Source: Paludisphaera mucosa (GTDB taxonomy: Bacteria > Planctomycetota > Planctomycetia > Isosphaerales > Isosphaeraceae). From it: 64,000 nucleotides of DNA. Positions 47,628 to 56,143 of this stretch are shown here, one piece after another. Positions within the stretch are counted from its first letter, which is position 1. Each line of letters starts with the position of its first letter. Location of the stretch: assembly GCF_029589435.1 (NCBI RefSeq), contig NZ_JARRAG010000002.1, forward strand, positions 3,348,001-3,412,000, read 5' to 3'. A program made the translations under genes and the position numbers. The notes below the pieces were generated by a model. The model had not been told where the DNA came from and made no database searches. It was given only the letters and a program-made list of their open reading frames with translations.

Positions 47628-48663
47628 GAGCGGTTTCCTGTTGATTGTGGCGGTTGACGCGGTTATCCCAAGATGGCTATGGAGGGCCACCCGGGATGAA
47701 AGCCTACTCGACCGACCTCCGCGAGCGGGTGGTCGCGGCGTGCGACGCCGGCGACGCCACCCGCGAGCAGGTCGCCGCCCGCTTCTCGGTGAGCGTCGCG
47801 TGGATCCGCAAGCTGATCCGCCAGCGTCGCGAGACCGGCTCGATCGCCCCCAAGCCTCGCGGCGGCGGGCGGGCGCCGGCCTTCGACGCCGACGCCGCCC
47901 TGCGGCTCCGAGAGGCGGTCCGGGCCGACGACGACGCCACGCTGCAGCAGTTGGCCCGCGCCGCCGGCGTGGCGTGCTGCAGCTCGGCCGTGCACCGGGC
48001 GCTCGTCCGCCTGGGGATCACTCGCAAAAAAAGTCGCGGCGGGCGGCCGAGCAGGACCGCCCCGGGCTGAAGGCCGAGCGTGCCGCCTGGCGCGACGAGT
48101 TCGCGACGCTCGACCCGACCCGGCTGGTCTTCGTCGACGAGACGGGCTCGAGCACGGCGATGGATCGGACGCACGGCCGCTCGCCCAGCGGCGTGCGCGT
48201 CGACGGCCCGGTCCCGCACGGCCACTGGAAGGTCGTCACGCTCACGGCGGCCGTCCGGCTGGGGGGCGTCGGGGCCTGCCTGGCGTTCGACGGGGCGACA
48301 GACTCGGCCGCCTTCGAGACCTACGTCGAGCGATGCTTGGCGCCGACGCTGAGGCCCGGAGACGTCGTGATCCTCGACAACCTGTCATGCCACAAGACGG
48401 CCGAGGCGGCCCGTCTCATCGCCGCCGCCGGGGCCGAACTGCGGTTCCTGCCGCCGTACAGCCCCGACCTCAACCCGATCGAGCGGATGTTCTCGAAGGT
48501 CAAGGCCTGGCTCCGATCGGCCAAGGCCCGGACGATCGGCGGCCTGATCGAGGCGATGGGCGACGCCCTGCGGGCCGTCCGTCCCGCCGACGTGCTGGGC
48601 TGGTTCCGCCATAGCGGATATCAGCCCCGCCGATCAAGCGATACACCCGACGAGAAACCGCTC
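47628..48663 (+). mobile_element. IS630-family insertion sequence
   Basis: A 1,036-base insertion with ends GAGCGGTTTC on the left and its reverse complement GAAACCGCTC on the right, in a longer imperfect inverted repeat, flanked by a duplicated TA (47626-47627 and 48664-48665). A two-frame transposase fills it. TA target duplication and the Tc1/mariner-like DDE domain are diagnostic of IS630. It interrupts the element's replication gene. Confidence 0.93.
47696..48070 (+). CDS. IS630 transposase, N-terminal frame (OrfA)
   Basis: A 124-residue open frame carrying the paired helix-turn-helix domain (TREQVAARFSVSVAWIRKLI and LQQLARAAGVACCSSAVHRAL) that binds the IS ends. The frame continues past an A7 tract (48026-48032) where a -1 slip would join it to the catalytic frame. 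The ATG at 47696 starts with MKAYSTDLRERVV, typical of the family. Confidence 0.85.
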   Translation: MKAYSTDLRERVVAACDAGDATREQVAARFSVSVAWIRKLIRQRRETGSIAPKPRGGGRAPAFDADAALRLREAVRADDDATLQQLARAAGVACCSSAVHRALVRLGITRKKSRGGRPSRTAPG

Positions 48664-48666
48664 TAG
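48028..48666 (+). CDS. IS630 transposase, catalytic DDE frame (OrfB)
   Basis: The -1 frame relative to OrfA. It has no start codon at its beginning and so would be made as an OrfA-OrfB fusion by slippage at the A7 tract. It carries the DDE triad: Asp in VFVDETGS, Asp in VVILDNLSCHK, and Glu in PPYSPDLNPIERMFSKVK. The stop TAG (48664-48666) is made from the duplicated TA plus a flanking host G, so the last codon of the IS itself is Leu. Confidence 0.88.
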   Translation, partial: KKSRRAAEQDRPGLKAERAAWRDEFATLDPTRLVFVDETGSSTAMDRTHGRSPSGVRVDGPVPHGHWKVVTLTAAVRLGGVGACLAFDGATDSAAFETYVERCLAPTLRPGDVVILDNLSCHKTAEAARLIAAAGAELRFLPPYSPDLNPIERMFSKVKAWLRSAKARTIGGLIEAMGDALRAVRPADVLGWFRHSGYQPRRSSDTPDEKPL

Positions 48667-50010
48667 AGCGGGAGGTCGGAAAGGTCGCCGTCGCGGTTCA
48701 GGATCGAAACACCCAGCTATATGAATCTGCGTTGAAACTCGGGGGGTACGTCGGCGCGGGCTTGCTCCGGGAGGATGAGGTACGCTCCAAACTCGCCTCC
48801 GCGGCAAAGGCTTGCGGCCTTGGGACCGACGGAGACCCCGGGGAGGGCGAACGGGCGATCACGAACGGCATCGAGATCGGCAAGGCTACGCCGAAAACCA
48901 TCCCCGGACCCAATGGGCGAGCCAACGGGCATCACCCCGCCGTTCCCGTCCATCCGAACGGGACGCCAGCGGTCTCCGGGCCTCTCACAAAGAAGGCCGG
49001 AGACTTTGAAACACGACCCGTCGAGTGGCTCTGGCCGAACCGAATACCTAAACGGAAGCTGACGACGGCTGCGGGCTCGGGCGGGCTCGGCAAGTCCTTC
49101 GTGTTCTGCGACCTGGCGGCGCGGGTCAGCGTCGGCGGGGAGATCCCCGGCATGGGAGGCGAGTGCTTCGAGGTCGGCAACGTCCTCATCATCAACTGCG
49201 AGGACGACCCGGAGGATACGACCGTCCCCCGGTTGATGGAGGCGGGCGCGGACCTGAGACGGATCTGGATCCTCCGGCCCGAACATCTCGGCCGATTCAC
49301 CCTCGCCGAAGTCGACATGATCAAGCGCGTCGTCGCTGAAGAGATGGGCGGCTCGGTCGCCCTCGTCATCATCGACCCGGCGACGGCTTTCGTCGGCAAG
49401 GCGGACGACCACAAGAACGCCCAACTCCAAGCCCTCTTGGGGCCGCTCCGCACGGCGGCCTGGGAGATCGCCGCAGCGATAATCCTCGTCACCCACATCA
49501 ACAAGGCCTCCGGCGGCGGGAACGTCGAAGCGGCCATGCGGGTCGTCGGCGGGGTCGCCTGGGTGAACGCGGTCCGGGCCGCCCTGATCTTCGTCAAAGA
49601 TCCCGACGACCCCGCCAAGCGGCTGATGATCCCCTTTAAGAACAACAACGGCCCGGAACAGAAGGGGCTGGCGTACCGGGTCGCCCCGACGGAAGCGCTG
49701 GCCCGGATCGAGTGGGAGGGGGAGGTCGACACCACCGCCGACGAGGCGATGGGCGGGAGCGCGTCCAAGCCCGGGCCGAAGTCACGCCTGACCGACGAGC
49801 AAATCGACGCGATCGTCGGGAGACTCTTCGAGGGGCGGAATCAGGTGCCTAGTTCCGAGGGAACGAAGTTCCTCCGAGATCAAGGCGTGCCCTTCGACAA
49901 GATCAAGAGCACACGCAATCGGCTCGGCATAAGGGCCAAACAGCTAGCCAGCGGCTGGGTTTGGATCGCTTCCTATGGGCTGCGGAACGCCCCTCCCGCC
50001 CCTATCTAAT

Positions 50011-50252
50011 CATCTGACCCATCTGACCCTTCTGCCCACTTAACTCCTTTCGGGACAACACACATGTCAGGCGATGAATCCGACTTCGAAACTCATCTCC
50101 TGACCTGCAACCCATCTTCTGGCCCCCCGCCCCTTGTCCATCAGAAGATGAGTTCCAGGTCAGAAGATGAGATAGGACAACCAATTCATCCTCTCTTATA
50201 TGGATTGGTATTAAAGGACTTAAGTGGGCAGAAGGGTCAGATGGGTCAGATG
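50011..50252. repeat. 242-base imperfect palindrome, candidate replication origin
   Basis: Forty bases at 50011-50050 and 50213-50252 are inverted copies with one mismatch, and an inner pair (50092-50121 with 50142-50171) matches 27 of 30. The outer arm contains a tandem CATCTGACCCATCTGACC. The palindrome starts one base after the helicase stop and precedes the small-terminase gene, where phage-like satellites often keep an origin. Any open frame inside (from 50064) is likely spurious. Confidence 0.8.
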
Positions 50253-50305
50253 ATGAATTATTCCCTTCGCGTGCGAGGGGTCCCCGCACTCAGGAGCACA
50301 AGGCC

Positions 50306-50539
50306 ATGAAGTCTCAGCCGCGCGACCTATTCAAACACCGAGGCTCGGAGCGTTCCGCCCGGCGATCGGGAACCCAGGACCACGGCCCGGTCATAGTTCC
50401 TCGCCTCCGCGCCGGGCAAGGCTACGAACTTCGGCACTCCCACGACCCGGCATGCCGTCGTCCCCAGGGAGGCTTGTGCAGCTGTCGGAAGGGGCCGGAC
50501 GTCGAGCTACGACCTTTGGTCGATCCCTTGGAGAACTGA
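50306..50539 (+). CDS. Small basic protein with two Cys
   Basis: A 77-residue protein rich in Arg and His with CSCRKGP near the end. It lies between the palindrome and the small terminase. The start has only a weak ribosome site (AAGG). It may be real, as phage-like modules often have such small genes here, but support is weak. Confidence 0.35.
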   Translation: MKSQPRDLFKHRGSERSARRSGTQDHGPVIVPRLRAGQGYELRHSHDPACRRPQGGLCSCRKGPDVELRPLVDPLEN

Positions 50540-50553
50540 CCTACGTCAGACGC

Positions 50554-50714
50554 GCATGCATGCATAAGCAACCGTCGTAGGTGTAGACGTGCATGCATGC
50601 ACTGGATACCCATAGGGGGGTGTTTACTTGTAGACCCTTTAGCCCCTATGCGGACGTGTCATCTCGCGCTAACGCTGCCCAAATTCACCGATTTTTTCAT
50701 CCGATTGCATGCAT
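50554..50714 (+). repeat. GCATGCATGCA repeats before the small terminase gene
   Basis: GCATGCATGCA occurs at 50554-50564 and 50591-50601, and GCATGCAT at 50707-50714. CCTACG (50540-50545) and CGTAGG (50576-50581) form a dyad around the first copy. This lies in the 190-base untranslated region upstream of the terminase start at 50732 and may bind a regulator or a packaging protein. Confidence 0.5.
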
Positions 50715-50731
50715 TTAGAGGGGAGGTAGCG

Positions 50732-51238
50732 ATGGCGAAACGGGGTCGGAAGCCTGCGCCGAACATCCTCAAAATCCAGGCTGGGGTGCGGCGGGACAGG
50801 ATCAATCCCGACACCCCGCCGGTGATCCCCGGCCTGGCGGAACCGCCCGTGCCGCTGAGCGCCGCGGCGCGTGCCGAATGGGACAGGATTTTGCCCCTGC
50901 TCAACGAATCCGGCCTGGTGAGCCTGACGGACGGCGTGGCGCTGGCGATCTACTGCGTAGCCTACGGCCGTTGGGTCGAGGCGGAAGGCCACATGACGCG
51001 GGAGGGACGCGTCCTGACCGACGCGAAGGGCGTCCCCCGCGTCTCGCCATGGTTCAAGATTGCAAGGGATGCGAGCGACGACCTCCGGCGGATGGCCAGC
51101 GAATTCGGGCTGACGCCGTCCTCCCGATCGTCGCTCCGGGTCCCGAAACAGCCCGGCAAACCCAACTCGCTGGAAGCGTTCATCGAGGGTTGCAACCGAT
51201 CGAGAAAACGGCGCGACGGCCCGAAAGACGGGGCTTGA
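50732..51238 (+). CDS. terS: Phage terminase small subunit, P27 family
   Basis: A 168-residue protein of the P27-type TerS family. The MAKRGRKPAPNILKIQ head with RGRKP is typical, followed by the central helical segment (LSAAARAEWDRILPLLNESG) and DGVALAIYC. TerS recognises the pac or cos site of DNA and hands it to a large subunit, which is not present in this element. GGGGAGG lies upstream of the ATG. Together with the capsid gene it shows that this element engages phage packaging. Confidence 0.85.
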   Translation: MAKRGRKPAPNILKIQAGVRRDRINPDTPPVIPGLAEPPVPLSAAARAEWDRILPLLNESGLVSLTDGVALAIYCVAYGRWVEAEGHMTREGRVLTDAKGVPRVSPWFKIARDASDDLRRMASEFGLTPSSRSSLRVPKQPGKPNSLEAFIEGCNRSRKRRDGPKDGA

Positions 51239-51411
51239 TTCGCCCCCCCCAGGGAGCCTTGGATCAGGTCCTCAGTCCCATAAACGAAAATTGATCAAAC
51301 GAGGGCCGGATTCAACCGGCCCGGCGAAGCAACGCCGCGATGTCGCGGCTCCTCAGGTCCCGTCGAACTCGGCGGGATGCCTCTAATGCATCGAAGAAGG
51401 AACTCTTGTCC

Positions 51412-52536
51412 ATGGCATATCGCAACGACCCGCTCCCTCATGAGGACGAAAGCAACACGCACGGAAGACACGGCTACTCCTTGCTTCGGGCCATCAACGC
51501 CGTCTCCAACCCGTATCGCAAAGAACCCCCGGGCTCTCCGCCGCCGGGGCTCGAGGGGGAGACCCACAAGGAACTGGAGAAGCGACACCCCGGGGTCAAT
51601 TTCAAGGGGTTCCTGATCCCGACCTTCCCCGGCGAATCCCGGGCCTTGACCACTTCGTCCGGCTCGGGAGCGATCGGGACGCACGTCCCGGATTTGGCCA
51701 TCCTGGACGTCCTACGGGCGAGGTCGGTGCTCGGGAGCCTCGGGGCGCAGGTCTTGAAGCTTCCTCCGGACGCGAAGGGCAACACCTGGCTTCCCAGGCG
51801 GGCGACCGCCGCATCCGTCGGCTGGATCGCGGAGGGTGGTGCGGCCCCGGTCGCGTCCCCGACGACTGACGCCGTCCAGTTCACGCCCAAGACGGTTTCC
51901 TCGACGGTCTCCGTGACCCGGAAGCTTCTCAAATCCGCTTGGGAGGCGGAGCACGAGTTGCGCATCATCGCCGACATGGTCGCGTCGTTCGCCGTCGAAG
52001 TCGACCGGATGGGCATCGTCGGGACCGGCGGCGGGAACACGCCGACCGGCCTCCTTTACACGGCCGGGATCAACGTCGTGCCGCTCGGGGCGAACGGGGC
52101 CGCCCCCAACCGGGCGGCGCTGGTCGAGTTGGAGAGGCTCGTCGGGATCGCCAACGGGGACGCCGCGGTCGACGTCGCGCTCGGCTGGTTCGCCAGCCCG
52201 AACGCTCGCGCCAAGCTGAGGCTCACCGACGGATCCGCCGCCGGCTCGGGCGCGTGGTTGTGGTCGGATGACGATCGCATCCTCGGCAAGCCCGCCGTCG
52301 CGAGCAACAACGCGCCGTCGACCCTCACGAAGGGGTCCGGAACGAACCTCTCCGCGATCGGGTACGGAAACTTCCGGGACGTCGTCGTAAACCTGTTCGG
52401 GCCCGTCGACGTGGTGATCGACCCCCACAAGCAGGTCACGGATGGAGTCGTCAAGGTGTCTGCGTTCCTCGACGTCGACGTTCAGCTTCTGCACGCGCCG
52501 AGCTTCGGGGCGATCCTCGACGCATTGACTGCTTGA
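51412..52536 (+). CDS. HK97-family phage major capsid protein
   Basis: A 374-residue protein. The N-terminal 75 residues are polar, then comes the HK97-fold core: LPRRATAASVGWIAEGGAAP, a Thr-rich P-domain segment (VQFTPKTVSSTVSVTRKLL), the spine-helix region and the C-terminal SAFLDVDVQLLHAPSFGAIL. The N-terminal section may act as scaffold. There is no separate protease or scaffold gene. Start at the ATG after a CTTGTCC region; a preceding in-frame ATG is 24 codons upstream. It forms the icosahedral shell. Confidence 0.85.
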   Translation: MAYRNDPLPHEDESNTHGRHGYSLLRAINAVSNPYRKEPPGSPPPGLEGETHKELEKRHPGVNFKGFLIPTFPGESRALTTSSGSGAIGTHVPDLAILDVLRARSVLGSLGAQVLKLPPDAKGNTWLPRRATAASVGWIAEGGAAPVASPTTDAVQFTPKTVSSTVSVTRKLLKSAWEAEHELRIIADMVASFAVEVDRMGIVGTGGGNTPTGLLYTAGINVVPLGANGAAPNRAALVELERLVGIANGDAAVDVALGWFASPNARAKLRLTDGSAAGSGAWLWSDDDRILGKPAVASNNAPSTLTKGSGTNLSAIGYGNFRDVVVNLFGPVDVVIDPHKQVTDGVVKVSAFLDVDVQLLHAPSFGAILDALTA

Positions 52537-52547
52537 TTCACCGTTCC

Positions 52548-52571
52548 GCCCATCGACGTCGATGGGCTTTC
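52548..52571 (+). terminator. Terminator after the capsid gene
   Basis: A perfect 20-base palindrome (GCCCATCGAC/GTCGATGGGC, 52548-52567) is followed by TTTCCGTTT. It begins ten bases after the capsid stop. Confidence 0.55.
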
Positions 52572-52608
52572 CGTTTCCTGAAACCGTCTCATCAATGGGA
52601 GTGCATCA

Positions 52609-53133
52609 ATGTCAAAGGTTGAAGAGAAGTCCGAAGTCGTCGAAGCGTCTGCGTCCGACACCACCCCGGAGAGCGCCCGGGGCCCCTTGGTCAAGGCGAC
52701 GGCGATCGCTCACGGCCTGATCGGATCGCGGGTCGTCGCCCCGCGCGAGGTCGTGGAGGCTCCCGAATGCGACGTCGTCGAAGCCATGGTCCGCGGCGTG
52801 GCCGAACCGGACGGCGTGCCGCTTTCCGGCCGCGGCCGGGCCTACCTGGCGAGCCGGTGCAGGGAGCCGTACACCCCGCCCGTCCCGCCGGTCATCGACC
52901 TTGTACCGATCGTGAAGATGAAGGCCCGGCAAGACAACGCCATGTTCGGGAGTTTCGTGCTGTCCAAGGGGGGGGTCGTCGACGTTCCGGAGGATGAGGC
53001 CGCCTGGCACGTCATCAGGTCGGATCGGGAGCGTTCGCTGGACCTCGCCCCCGGAGCGGCTTTCTCGCCGCGTGGGATGCGGTTCCTGGAGAAGCTCAGG
53101 AATGAATCCGAGCGGGTGTACGCCACCTATTGA
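52609..53133 (+). CDS. Hypothetical phage-module protein
   Basis: A 174-residue protein with an acidic head (about 25 residues), a helical middle and a C-terminal stretch FGSFVLSKGGVVDVPEDEAAWHVI of the kind found in small phage head or connector proteins. It lies just after the capsid. No family is recognised. Confidence 0.6.
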   Translation: MSKVEEKSEVVEASASDTTPESARGPLVKATAIAHGLIGSRVVAPREVVEAPECDVVEAMVRGVAEPDGVPLSGRGRAYLASRCREPYTPPVPPVIDLVPIVKMKARQDNAMFGSFVLSKGGVVDVPEDEAAWHVIRSDRERSLDLAPGAAFSPRGMRFLEKLRNESERVYATY

Positions 53134-53192
53134 CCCCGGGAACCGCGCCTGGGGGATCATCCGCCCGCCCACATGAAATGGAGGATCGTGAT

Positions 53193-53423
53193 ATGAGCAA
53201 ATCGAACGATATCGAGGTCAAAGTTCTGAAGGGGGGCGTCCTCGCCGACCGGAAGGCCGGCGGACGGGGTCGCCTGCCCCGCGGCGCGACCTTGCGAGTC
53301 CCGCCGACGGTGGCGGCCTTCCTGTCCGAATGGGGCGTCTGCGAGCGTCTCGACGGGGCCCAGGGCCCGGACGTCCGCTCCCCCGGGTCCAACCGGAGGA
53401 TCGAGACCCGTCCCGCAAGGTGA
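53193..53423 (+). CDS. Small phage-module protein, beta-rich
   Basis: A 76-residue protein with VKVLKGGVLADRKAGGRGRL and VPPTVAAFLSEWGVCERL. The 'V-L-GG-h-h-G-x-h' pattern is shared with small phage morphogenesis proteins and with the C-terminus of the gene before. GGAGG lies upstream. Role in the particle is likely but not proven. Confidence 0.55.
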   Translation: MSKSNDIEVKVLKGGVLADRKAGGRGRLPRGATLRVPPTVAAFLSEWGVCERLDGAQGPDVRSPGSNRRIETRPAR

Positions 53424-53520
53424 CGGGCCGAGCGTCGACCCCGCTGTCAGCCGCGAGTGGACGGGTCGTCGGCGAAGCGTGAGGACAATGAAACCGCGGC
53501 CCGAGATTCTCCCACCCCTC

Positions 53521-53557
53521 AGCCCGCTTCCGGATTCATCGCCGGAGGCGGGCTTTC
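53521..53557 (+). terminator. Terminator-like hairpin in the late module
   Basis: A 13-pair stem with two G-T pairs (AGCCCGCTTCCGG and CCGGAGGCGGGCT) around an eight-base loop, followed by TTCTCG. The next gene's AGGAG lies shortly after. May act as a partial terminator or an RNase stop. Confidence 0.45.
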
Positions 53558-53581
53558 TCGATCGACCCCAGGAGTTCCGAG

Positions 53582-53923
53582 ATGCGCCAGGAGAGAACCA
53601 TCCGCTCATGCGTCCGGAAGAGCAAGGCCGAACTGGATGACCGCATCGTCGGCAGGTTCATGGCGGGGGCCGACATCGCCGACATCGCCGGGCGGGAGTA
53701 TTGCCGGTCCGCCTTCGTCCGAAAGACTCTGACGAACGCGGGGGTCCTCTCCGGCCTGTCCCGCCTCCCGGACCTGTGGCGGGAGGTCATAGCGTCCCGC
53801 TACGGCGTCGAAGGCCGGGCCCAGGGGTTGGACGCTCTCTCCCGACGGCTCGGGATCGCGACCGAGGAAATCCGGCGGATCGAGGCCGACGCCCTAGCGA
53901 GGTTGAGAGAGGTTATGGGCTGA
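53582..53923 (+). CDS. Small sigma region-4-like regulator
   Basis: A 113-residue protein with two helix-turn-helix segments; the second half (LWREVIASRYGVEGRAQGLD then LSRRLGIATEEIRRIEADALAR) resembles sigma-70 region 4. It has no region 2, so it is not a full sigma factor. Late-gene activators of phage and satellites (RinA, LtrC-like) have this type of domain, and its place in the packaging module fits that role. GGAG lies upstream. Confidence 0.55.
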   Translation: MRQERTIRSCVRKSKAELDDRIVGRFMAGADIADIAGREYCRSAFVRKTLTNAGVLSGLSRLPDLWREVIASRYGVEGRAQGLDALSRRLGIATEEIRRIEADALARLREVMG

Positions 53924-54063
53924 GCTGAGACCCACGTCGCCCGCGGTGAGGTTGCTTGCAGGCGCTGAACCAGCGCGGTACGCTTCAAGACAATCTGATC
54001 CTCAGCGGTCCAATTATGCCGCGAGATCCCGGTTGCGTGATTGTCTAGGTCGGGGGCCATAGC

Positions 54064-56133
54064 ATGCCAGTGATGACAGAGCCGCTCAAGTTCAAGGTTG
54101 CCCCGCACATTGTTGAAGACTTGGGACTCAACCTCTACACGACGCTGGCCAGAGTGCTCGTTGAATTCGTAGCCAACGCGTACGACGCCGACTCGCCGTC
54201 AGTCAATTTGGACTTCAATGTCACCGATATCAAACAGGCGAGAGAGGTGCTCAGAAAGGAGTACGAATTAGAGCAAGCCAAGATGCCTCCGGGCAAAACG
54301 ATTCCTCCCCTCGAAACGCGAGTTCTTCCAGATGACGTGCGGATAATTATAGATGACAACGGCCATGGCATGTCCCGCAGTGATCTAAATAACAAGTTTC
54401 TGTTTGCGGGGAGGCGGAGACGGAGGGAAGAGCCTGAGATGAATGGGCGAAGCCCCAAAGGTCGGCCTCTAATGGGACGAAAGGGGCTTGGCAAACTCGC
54501 CGGTTTTGGTGTCGCAAAAGTAGTCGAGGTTATATCTCGCAAAGAGGGTGAACGCCACGCCACTCACATAACTCTTGACTACGATGATATTGTCGCCATG
54601 CTGAATGTCCACGAGATTAATATTAAGGAGCAAAAGCTCAAGGACGGAGGCGGTATTGCCCCATGTGGCACACGGATCATCTTGTCCCGATTGCTATACG
54701 ATCCGCTCAAGAGCCGAGAGACCACTATTCAAAGCGAGATTTCAGAGTATTTTGACCTTATTGATCCAGCAGACTTTAAGATCATGATGAACAAGGTTCA
54801 AGTGAAGCCCGCTCCTCGGGAGCTTGTCTATGCCTGGCCCGATCCGGAGCTACGGCCGATCGGTGATTTCGTGGAGAAGTTCCTGGACAGAGAGGGCGGA
54901 GGTCAGATTCGCTTTACTTATCGAGTTCGATTCACGGGGAAGGATCAATCGCTCGAAGCCTCAAAGCGGGGGGTTCGTGTGTATGCGCGCAAGCGGCTGG
55001 CTTCAGCACCGTCGCTGCTCGGAATGGATACGAATATGCATGGTTTTCGAATGACTGATTATATGGATGGCGTGGTTCACGCGGACTTCATAGACGATGA
55101 GCTTGCCGACTATATATCCACCGACCGAGAATCGCTCAGGTGGGAGTCGCCCTTGTTATCTCAGATGTACGATTTTCTCAGCTCGGTGATGAAGGAGGCG
55201 TGCAAGCAATATCAAAAAAAGCGCGACAACGAAGCTCCTAAGATCGTTGAAAACGATCCATTTACAAATTCAGAGCTTGAGAAATACGACTTCTCTTCCA
55301 GAGATCGCAAGTTAGCGCTTCGATTCGCTACACTTCTTGAAAAGGCATGCAAGCGGAGCGTGGACGACCCGGCCTATCAAGACACCCTCCCACAGCTAAT
55401 CAAGGGTATTGGCCATGGCATGATCTTGACGGCGATTTCTCAACTGTCGAATCTCGATTTGCCTGATCTTGGAAAACTCGTCAGCGAATTGGTACGACTT
55501 GCGAAGGATGAACTCGATCAATTCGTAGGCACGGTCAAAGCCCGCCTGAGAGGCATTGATGCCTTGAAGAAAATCATAGAGCATCCGGACTTCAAGGCAA
55601 AGCGGAATGAAAAACAGATACAGCAGTTATTCGAAAACTGCACCTGGCTGGTAGACCCTACGTACACTCAATTTCTGCTTGCCGCCGACGTGTCGTTAAA
55701 CACAGTTTACAAGCGATTGGCACAAGATCTTAAGATAGGTTCGTACGCAGACCCAGAAGACAAGAAGGAACCAGACCTTGTTTTTCTTCTGGGCAATGAA
55801 TCTCTTCATAAAATTGTTATCGTAGAGCTAAAGGCGTCCAATGTGCCGCTAGAGGCTGACCATCTGGTGCAACTTGAATACTATATGACCCGCACTCAAG
55901 AGTGGCTTGACGAGCACAATCGCGCTGCATATACGGTCTTCGGACATCTCATAGGCACGAAGCCGACCCCGAATTCGAGAGCCTACGGCGCAGTGGGCCT
56001 CCGAGGACGGATCAGCAATGCCGGGCCTGACACCCGTTGGAAGGTTCGCGATTTTCTTGATGTTCTGAATGACACTCAATCGGCTCACCAAGATATGCTA
56101 AATGTCCAAGAAGCTTTAGATAAGGCTCCTTGA
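54064..56133 (+). CDS. GHKL-ATPase restriction protein (HgiDII/BbrUII-like)
   Basis: A 689-residue protein, clearly lower in GC than the rest of the window. The N-terminal domain is a GHKL ATPase: EFVANAYDAD (about 33-42), DDNGHGM from D97, and GRKGLGKLAGFG. The middle is helical. The C-terminus has a PD-(D/E)XK nuclease core, D571 in PDLVF, E588 and K590 in VELKA. Such proteins are annotated as HgiDII/BbrUII-type restriction enzymes, an unusual ATP-binding kind. It converges with the methylase gene, stops 11 bases apart. Specificity unknown; HgiDII itself cuts GTCGAC. Confidence 0.8.
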   Translation: MPVMTEPLKFKVAPHIVEDLGLNLYTTLARVLVEFVANAYDADSPSVNLDFNVTDIKQAREVLRKEYELEQAKMPPGKTIPPLETRVLPDDVRIIIDDNGHGMSRSDLNNKFLFAGRRRRREEPEMNGRSPKGRPLMGRKGLGKLAGFGVAKVVEVISRKEGERHATHITLDYDDIVAMLNVHEINIKEQKLKDGGGIAPCGTRIILSRLLYDPLKSRETTIQSEISEYFDLIDPADFKIMMNKVQVKPAPRELVYAWPDPELRPIGDFVEKFLDREGGGQIRFTYRVRFTGKDQSLEASKRGVRVYARKRLASAPSLLGMDTNMHGFRMTDYMDGVVHADFIDDELADYISTDRESLRWESPLLSQMYDFLSSVMKEACKQYQKKRDNEAPKIVENDPFTNSELEKYDFSSRDRKLALRFATLLEKACKRSVDDPAYQDTLPQLIKGIGHGMILTAISQLSNLDLPDLGKLVSELVRLAKDELDQFVGTVKARLRGIDALKKIIEHPDFKAKRNEKQIQQLFENCTWLVDPTYTQFLLAADVSLNTVYKRLAQDLKIGSYADPEDKKEPDLVFLLGNESLHKIVIVELKASNVPLEADHLVQLEYYMTRTQEWLDEHNRAAYTVFGHLIGTKPTPNSRAYGAVGLRGRISNAGPDTRWKVRDFLDVLNDTQSAHQDMLNVQEALDKAP

Positions 56134-56143
56134 ACGTCTAGCG

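Larger units (their letters stand above)
46671..50009 (+). pseudogene. Primase-helicase gene split by an IS630 insertion
   Basis: Two in-frame pieces, 46671-47627 (319 codons) and 48666-50009, join perfectly if the inserted DNA and one TA are removed: together 766 residues. The first piece is a primase-polymerase-like domain (FLVDVDPH, SGNGGHLYW, AKLPGTWARKG); the second is a RepA-type AAA ATPase with P-loop GSGGLGKS and Walker B in LVIIDPATAF, plus a DNA-binding tail. The intact protein would initiate replication of the element. The first piece now ends after eight IS-encoded residues; the second could still start at the TTG at 48732. Confidence 0.85.

Noticed and set aside
47696-48666. A Rhodopirellula-type transposase gene read as a frameshifted dead pseudogene
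   Set aside because: The A7 tract at the junction and complete HTH and DDE parts fit programmed slippage as in IS630 relatives, so decay is not required.
50064-50309. An 81-codon open frame inside the palindrome
   Set aside because: It runs through both arms of the inverted repeat, has no ribosome site and no family likeness.
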